Origin: Arachis hypogaea
Lineage: Eukaryota > Streptophyta > Magnoliopsida > Fabales > Fabaceae
Direction of reading: 5' to 3'
Assembly (NCBI RefSeq): GCF_003086295.3
Contig: NC_092050.1
Coordinates: 146,512,699-146,576,698, forward strand
Length of the DNA stretch: 64,000 bases
Part shown: positions 58,501-64,000 of the stretch, one piece after another
How the letters are laid out: each line of letters begins with the position of its first letter
Numbering within the stretch: the stretch's first letter is position 1
Made by a program: the position numbers and the translations under genes
Notes under the pieces: model-generated
Databases searched by the model: none
What the model was told of the DNA's origin: nothing
The model's input: the letters and a program-made list of their open reading frames with translations, nothing else

Positions 58501-59649
58501 ATGGCACCCAAGACCGGAGAATCCTCTAGAAAAGGGAAAGGGAAGACAAAAACTTCCACCTCCGAGTCATGGGAGATGGAAAGATTCATCTCCAAAGCTC
58601 ATCAAGACCACTTCTATGATGTTGTGGCCAAGAAGAAGGTGATCCCCAAGGTCCCTTTCAAGCTCAAGAGAAATGAGTATCCAGAGATCCGACATGAAAT
58701 CCAAAGAAGAGGTTGGGAAGTTCTAACAAACCCCATCCAACAAGTCGGCATCCTAATGGTTCAAGAGTTCTATGCCAATGCATGGATCACTAGGAACCAT
58801 GATCAAAGTAAGAACCCAAACCCAAAGAATTATCTCACCATGGTTCGGGGGAAATACTTATATTTTAGTCCTGAAAACGTGAGGTTGGCGTTTAACTTGC
58901 CCATGATGCAAGGAGATGCACGCCCCTACACTAGAAGGGTCAACTTTAATCAAAGGTTGGACCAAGTCCTCATGGACATATGTGTGGAAGGAGCTCAATG
59001 GAAGATTGACTCCAAAGGCAAGCCGGTTCAACTAAGAAGACTGGACCTCAAGCCTGTGGCTAGAGGATGGTTGGAGTTCATCCAACGCTCCATCATCCCC
59101 ACTAGCAACCGATCTGAAGTTACTGTGGATCGGGCCATCATGATTCATAGCATCATGACTGGAGAGGAAGTAGAAGTTCATGAAGTCATCTCCCTTGAAC
59201 TCTACAAAATAGCCGAAAAGTCCTCCCCCATGGCAAGGCTAGCTTTCCCTCATCTTATTGGCCATCTATGTTACTCAGCTGGAGCTTTCATAGAAGGAGA
59301 CATTCCCATTGAGGAAGAGAAGCCCATCACTAAGAAAATGATGGAGCAAGCAAGAGAGCCCATTCATGGATCTCAAGAGACGCATGAAGCTCATCACCAT
59401 GAGATCCCGGAGATGCCTCAAATGCATTTTCCTCCAGAAAACTATTGGGAGCAAATCAACATCTCCCTAGGAGAATTAAGTTCCAACATGGGACAATTAA
59501 GGGTGGAACATCAAGAGCACTCCATCATCCTTCATGAAATTAGAGAAGATCAAAAAGCAATGAGGGAGGAGCAACAAAGACAAGGAAGAGACATAGAAGA
59601 GCTCAAGGACATCATTGGTTCCTCAAGAAGGAAACGCCACCATCACTAA
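58501..59649 (+). CDS. Second ORF of the Athila-like element, putative plant transposon protein
   Basis: An intact 382-codon ORF starts at ATG 58501 (MAPKTGESSRKGKGK, a basic start). Residues about 25-270 hold a globular domain with RRGWEVLTNPIQQVG, QEFYANAWITRNHDQ, MVRGKYLYFSPENVRLAFNL and RAIMIHSIMTGEEVEVHEVI. It resembles the domain annotated putative plant transposon protein in many legume proteins. The remainder is Glu/Gln/His-rich, probably coiled coil, ending RRKRHHH, perhaps a nuclear localisation signal. It occupies the place of pol but has no RT, RNase H or integrase motif. Conservation in copy 1, apart from one stop, argues that it mattered to the family. Its biochemical role is unknown. 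TAAGTTTGGTGT lies 50 bp upstream. Confidence 0.8.
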   Translation: MAPKTGESSRKGKGKTKTSTSESWEMERFISKAHQDHFYDVVAKKKVIPKVPFKLKRNEYPEIRHEIQRRGWEVLTNPIQQVGILMVQEFYANAWITRNHDQSKNPNPKNYLTMVRGKYLYFSPENVRLAFNLPMMQGDARPYTRRVNFNQRLDQVLMDICVEGAQWKIDSKGKPVQLRRLDLKPVARGWLEFIQRSIIPTSNRSEVTVDRAIMIHSIMTGEEVEVHEVISLELYKIAEKSSPMARLAFPHLIGHLCYSAGAFIEGDIPIEEEKPITKKMMEQAREPIHGSQETHEAHHHEIPEMPQMHFPPENYWEQINISLGELSSNMGQLRVEHQEHSIILHEIREDQKAMREEQQRQGRDIEELKDIIGSSRRKRHHH

Positions 59650-60794
59650 GGTGGACTCATTCCTTATTCTTACATTCTCTATTTTTCGTTTTCTATGTTA
59701 AGTGCTTATCTAAGTTTGTGTCTTATTACATGATCATTAGTATTTAGTAACTTTGTCTTAAAGTTATGAATGTCCTATGAATCCATCACCTCTCTTAAAT
59801 GAAAAATGTTTTAATTCAAAAGAACAAGAAGTACATGAGTTTCAAATCTATCCTTGAACTTAGTTTAATTATGTTGATGTGGTGACAATGCTTCTTGTTT
59901 TCTGAATGAATGCTTGAACAGTGCATAGTCTTTTGAAGTTGTTGTTTAAGAATGTTAAATATGTTGGCTCTTGAAAGAATGATGACAAGGAGACATGTTA
60001 TTTGATAATCTGAAAAATCATAAAAATGATTCTTGAAGCAAGAAAAAGCAGTGAATACAAAGCTTGCAAAAAAGAAAAAAAAGAAAAAAGGCGAAAAAAA
60101 TTTAGAAAAAGAAAAAGCAAGTAGAAAAAGCCAAAGGCTCTTAAAACCAAGAGGCAAGAGCAAAAAGCCAGTAACCCTTAAAACCAAAAGGAAAGGGCAA
60201 TAAAAAGGATCCCAAGGCTTTGAGCATCAGTGGATAGGAGGGCCTAAAGGAATAAAATCATGGCCTAAGCGGCTAAACCAAGCTGTCCCTAATCATGTGC
60301 TTGTGGCGTGAAGGTGTCAAGTGAAAACTTGAGACTGAGCGGTTAAAGTCAAGGTCCAAAGAAAAAGAAGAGTGTGCTTAAGAACCCTGGACACCTCTGA
60401 TTGGGGACTTTAGCAAAGCTGAGTCACAATCTGAAAAGGTTCACCCAATTATGTGTCTGTGGCATTTATGTATCCGATGGTAATACTGGAAAACAAAGTG
60501 CTTAGGGCCACGGCCAAGACTCATAAAGTAGCTGTGTTCAAGAATCAACATACTGAACTAGGAGAATCAATAACACTATCTAAACTCTGAGTTTCTATAG
60601 ATGCCAATCATTCTGAACCTCAATGGATAAAGTGAGATGCCAAAACTATTCAAGAGGCAAAAAGCTACAAGCCCCGCTCATCTGATTGGAGCTATGTTTC
60701 ATTGATAGTTTGGAATTTATAGTATATTCTCTTCTTTTTATCCTATTTGATTTTCAGTTGCTTGGGGACAAGCAACAATTTAAGTTTGGTGTTG
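59650..60794 (+). other. 3' non-coding region of Athila-like copy 2
   Basis: There is no ORF of interest. It has low-complexity A-rich sequence near 60060-60200 with repeated TTAAAACCAA(G/A)AGG units. The region ends TAAGTTTGGTGTTG directly against the 3' LTR, in place of a standard polypurine tract. Confidence 0.7.
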
Positions 60795-62503
60795 TGATGA
60801 GTGGATAATTTATACGCTTTTTGGCATTGTTTTTAGTATGTTTTTAGTAGAATCTAGTTACTTTTAGGGATATTTTTATTAGTTTTTATGTTAAATTCAC
60901 ATTTCTGGACTTTACTATGAGTTTGTGTATTTTTCTGTGATTTCAGGTATTTTCTGGCTGAAATTGAGGGACTTGAGCAAAAATCAGATTCAGAGGTTGA
61001 AGAAGGACTGCTGATGCTGTTGGATTCTGACCTCCCTGCACTCAAAGTGGATTTTCTGGAGCTACAGAACTCAAAATAGCGCGCTTACAATTGCGTTAGA
61101 AATTAGACATCCAGGGCTTTCCATCAATATATAATAGTCCATATTTTGGCCGAGTTTAGATGACACAAATGGACGTTAAACGCCAGTTCTACGCTGCAGT
61201 CTGGAGTTAAACGCCAGAAACACGTCACAAGCCAGAGTTGAACGCCAGAAATATGTTACAAACTGGCGTTCAACTCCAAGAATGACCTCTCCACGTGTAA
61301 ACGTCAAGCTCAGCCCAAGCACACACCAAGTGGGCCCCGGAAGTGAATTTATGCATCAATTACTTACTTCTGTAAACCCTAGTAACTAGTTTAGTATAAA
61401 TAGGACTTTTTACTAGTGTATTTGACATCTTTGGATTATCTTTTGATCTATTGATCACGTTTGGGGGCTGGCCATTCGGCCATGCCTGGACCTTCATCAC
61501 TTATGTATTTTCAAACGGTAGAGTTTCTGCACTCCATAGATTAAGGTGTGGAGCTCTGCTGTTCCTCAAAGATTAATGCAAAGTACTACTGTTTTTCTAT
61601 TCAATTCAATTTATTCCGCTTCTAAGATATTCATTCGCACTTCAATATGAATGTGATGAACGTGACAATCATCATCATTCCCCCACGAACACGTGCCTGA
61701 CAACCACTTCCGTTCCACCTTAGATTGAATGAGTATCTCTTAATCAGAATCTTCGTGGTATAAGCTAGATTGATGGCGGCATTTATGAGAGTCCGGAAAG
61801 TCTAAACCTTGTCTGTGGTATTCCGAGTAGGACTCTGGGATTGAATGATTGTGACGAACTTCAAACTCGCGAGTGCTGGGCGTAGTGACAGACGCAAAAG
61901 GAGGGTGAATCCTATTCCAGTATGATTGAGAACCTCAGATGATTAGCCGTGCTGTGACAGAGCATTTGGACCATTTTCACAAGAGGATAGGATGCAGCCA
62001 TTGACCATGGTGATGCCTCCAGATGATTAGCCATGCAGTGACAGCGCATCGGACCATTTTCCAGAGAGGATGAAAAGTAGCCATTGACAATGGTGATGTC
62101 CTTACATAAAGCCAGCCATAGAAAGGAGTAAGACTGATTGGATGAAGACAGTAGGAAAGCAGAAGTTCAGAGGGACGAAAGCATCTCTATACCTTTATCT
62201 GAAATTCTCACCAATGATATACATAAGTATTTCTATCCTTATTTTCTATCCATTTATTATTAAATTTCGAAAACTCCATAATCAATTATTATCCGCCTGA
62301 CTGAGATTTACAAGGTGACCATAGCTTGCTTCAAGCCGACAATCTCCGTGGGATCGACCATTACTCACGTAAGGTTTTATTACTTGGACGACCCAGTGCA
62401 CTTGCTGGTTAGTTGTATCGAAGTTGTGAATGAAAAACGATTTATTAAGACGTGCGTACAGAGTTTTTGGCGCCGTTGCCTGAGATCACAATTTCGTGCA
62501 CCA
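60795..62503 (+). repeat. 3' LTR of Athila-like copy 2
   Basis: The 1709-bp LTR partners 51608-53313. It has an 11-bp extra segment near 60838 and lacks nine bases near 61738 relative to the 5' LTR. It also carries the primer-site look-alike near its end (about 62464-62480). Confidence 0.93.
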
Positions 62504-62508
62504 CTGAC

Positions 62509-63232
62509 TCATCCAATAATAGCGGCACAACCGTGGAAGAGTGCCAGTGCATGATTCAAGAGAGCCTCAAAGGTTAAAGACCTCAGTTTCTTTTCATTTA
62601 GCATCCTAATCTTATTTTAGATTGGGAGAAGCAAAAATGGAGATGAAAAGCATAAGGTTCAGCTATCAGGACTCTATCATCTAATGAGTAAACTGTAAAA
62701 CTAAAACTAAACGAGTAAGTTAATAAATTATAATATGACCCCTCTTTTTTAATATAATTACCAAATAAACCCCAATAAAAAATAAAATTTTTATTTGTAA
62801 ATGTCTAGGCGCACCAATAATTCAAACAAGTTTTTGGTGTTTTGGTGCCCAAAAGAGACCGGCGTACCGAATCCGTGCCCTTATTTCCCTACCCTAAATA
62901 CCAACTTACTTTGTCCAGTTGGAAGTTTTCGATGCGGTCAACAAAACCCAAAACACACCAACACAGTCAATACACCAACACTTCTGACTCACTGGTAACC
63001 ACAACAACTGGGATGCTTATCACTAAAACGACCTCGGAACATAGCCCTTTCTATGAATCTTCAGCAACGCTCTGCACTCATCAAAGCTGCCTCTACTAAC
63101 GCAAGTGCAGATCTGTCGAACCAGTGTTAGTTCCGGCAGGTTTCCTACACGATTGATGCCATATCATGTTCCCACATTATTTCCTTTTTTCTTAATTCGA
63201 GTGAAGATATTTACTCTAATGTTTAAAGAGAT
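62509..63232. other. Gene-free flank
   Basis: There are no domain-bearing ORFs or clear element ends. Short ORFs near 62800-63100 look random. Confidence 0.5.
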
Positions 63233-63430
63233 AAGTCTCAAAGTAGTCCCTGAAGTTGCACTCAAGCCTCAAAGTAATCTCCGAAGTTAATAATTCCTCA
63301 AATTCGTCCCTGAAATTGCACTCCGGGACTCATAGTAGTCCTTGAGAAATTTTTCATTCATCGGAATCTTAAAACGACATCGTTTTGAGAAGTAAAAAAA
63401 AGAACATTGAAAACGACGTAGTTTTGTGTT
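63233..63430. repeat. Degenerate short direct repeats plus AAAACGAC..GTTTT palindromes
   Basis: A unit of roughly 30-36 bp (CTCAAAGTAGTCCCTGAAGT) recurs about four times with decay at 63235-63345. Two palindromes follow, AAAACGACATCGTTTT near 63370 and AAAACGACGTAGTTTT near 63410. This looks like the end of a degenerate element. Confidence 0.5.
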
Positions 63431-63609
63431 TATTTAAAAAAAAAGAAGAAAAAAAAAGTAAAATAAAAACACGCTAAACCCCACGTCCCCACCCCTTCCC
63501 CGAGCCTTCCCTTTTCCTTTCCCAACCCTTCCCCTTCCCCTTCCCCAATCTGCCCTTTCCCTTCCCCTTCTCTCCCTCACAAGCAAGCTTTCCTCAACCC
63601 TCTCTGTCG

Positions 63610-63910
63610 CCGGCCTCCATTTCGGTGCCGCACCGATCGTCCCTCCCCAACCTAATCTTTCACGTTCCCAATCTGCTTCTTCGCACCACCACGAGATCGA
63701 GGTGCTCTTCGACCTCGCCGTCCAGATTTCACACTTTTCCACTATTTTCAAGCGCTCTGTCAACCGCCCCAAAGCCTCCGTCGCCGACGTCTTCGCTCTC
63801 GAGCCCGCCGCACTCGTCGGCCCTCCCTATTTGTCGCCGTCTACTCTCTGTTCTCCTCTCTGTCTCCCTCTGCATCCTTCTTCTCTTCTCTGCAGCAAAT
63901 GTGAGTTTTT
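63610..63910 (+). other. GC-rich block, possible first exon of a gene running off the window
   Basis: After an AT-rich flank the sequence turns C- and GC-rich. One plus-strand frame reads SHHHEIEVLFDLAVQISHFS, IFKRSVNRPKASVADVFALE and PAALVGPPYL with sensible composition, and a donor-like AAATGTGAGT occurs near 63900. I cannot fix a start codon: in-frame ATGs are lacking close by. I do not recognise the protein, and the same stretch also yields low-complexity minus-strand ORFs. Confidence 0.3.
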
Positions 63911-64000
63911 TTTAATTTTTTTAGTTATTGAATCATTATTGTTTAATATTTTGGATTATTATTGCTGCTCATGATTGTGTTTTAATGTAGTTGCCATGGT

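Larger units (their letters stand above)
51608..62503 (+). mobile_element. Athila-like non-autonomous gypsy element, copy 2, complete
   Basis: A perfect CTGAC duplication flanks it (51603-51607, 62504-62508). Layout: 5' LTR, tRNA-Asp primer site, 1.9-kb AT-rich leader, gag-protease, hairpin array, second ORF, 3' non-coding region, 3' LTR. At 10.9 kb it is full length for this non-autonomous design. It has no reverse transcriptase, RNase H or integrase, so it would need a partner's enzymes. The LTRs differ at roughly 45-50 sites by eye (about 3%), giving an insertion on the order of one to two million years at usual plant rates. Confidence 0.93.

Overview
The window is plant nuclear DNA, almost certainly from a legume and most likely peanut (Arachis). 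It is AT-rich, has one spliced plant gene, and is packed with nested transposable elements. The genus call rests on recollection: LTR elements studded with GGCGTT..AACGCC palindromes and LTRs opening TGATGAGYGGATAATTTATA are typical of Arachis. The only gene that looks intact is a two-exon aspartic protease at 8646-10234, closest to Arabidopsis ASPG1.

Layout. 1-8400: gene-free, with a tRNA-type SINE, microsatellites, a 2.5-kb long-arm inverted repeat holding smaller MITEs, and a hAT-type element. 8646-10234: the protease gene. 10235-13121: gene-free, with long-inverted-repeat elements. 13122-28707: a decayed Ty1/copia element with 271-bp LTRs, split by an antisense non-autonomous Athila-like Ty3/gypsy element (17288-27645). 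30538-40400: a dead plant-mobile-domain (PMD) gene facing a dead Mutator-like (MULE) transposase tail to tail; it has taken a 3.4-kb LTR-like insertion and two copies of one 1.4-kb hAT-like element. 42289-47386: a decayed full-length L1-type LINE. 47395-50400: an antisense copia relic. 50877-51174: an unrecognised gene fragment. 51608-62503: a complete second copy of the Athila-like element on the plus strand with a perfect target duplication. 62509-64000: gene-free sequence, then a GC-rich block that may be a first exon.

Insertion boundaries could mostly be read from target-site duplications (TSDs). GATTG flanks Athila copy 1, CTGAC copy 2, CCACT/CCGCT the copia element, TCGAG the 3.4-kb insertion; 8-bp TSDs flank both hAT copies and TTGTGACT the LINE. 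Relative ages follow: copia before Athila copy 1; PMD/MULE before the 3.4-kb insertion and the hATs.

The most interesting system is the Athila-like family. It has gag and protease, no reverse transcriptase or integrase, a second ORF of about 382 codons where pol should be, an array of eight hairpin units between the ORFs, a 12-bp motif recurring up to the 3' LTR boundary, and a degenerate primer-binding-site copy inside the LTR end. Copy 1 also has an odd rearrangement: a 330-bp piece of the host copia reverse transcriptase lies inside it, next to a chimeric LTR, as expected if a solo-LTR allele recombined with a full-length allele.
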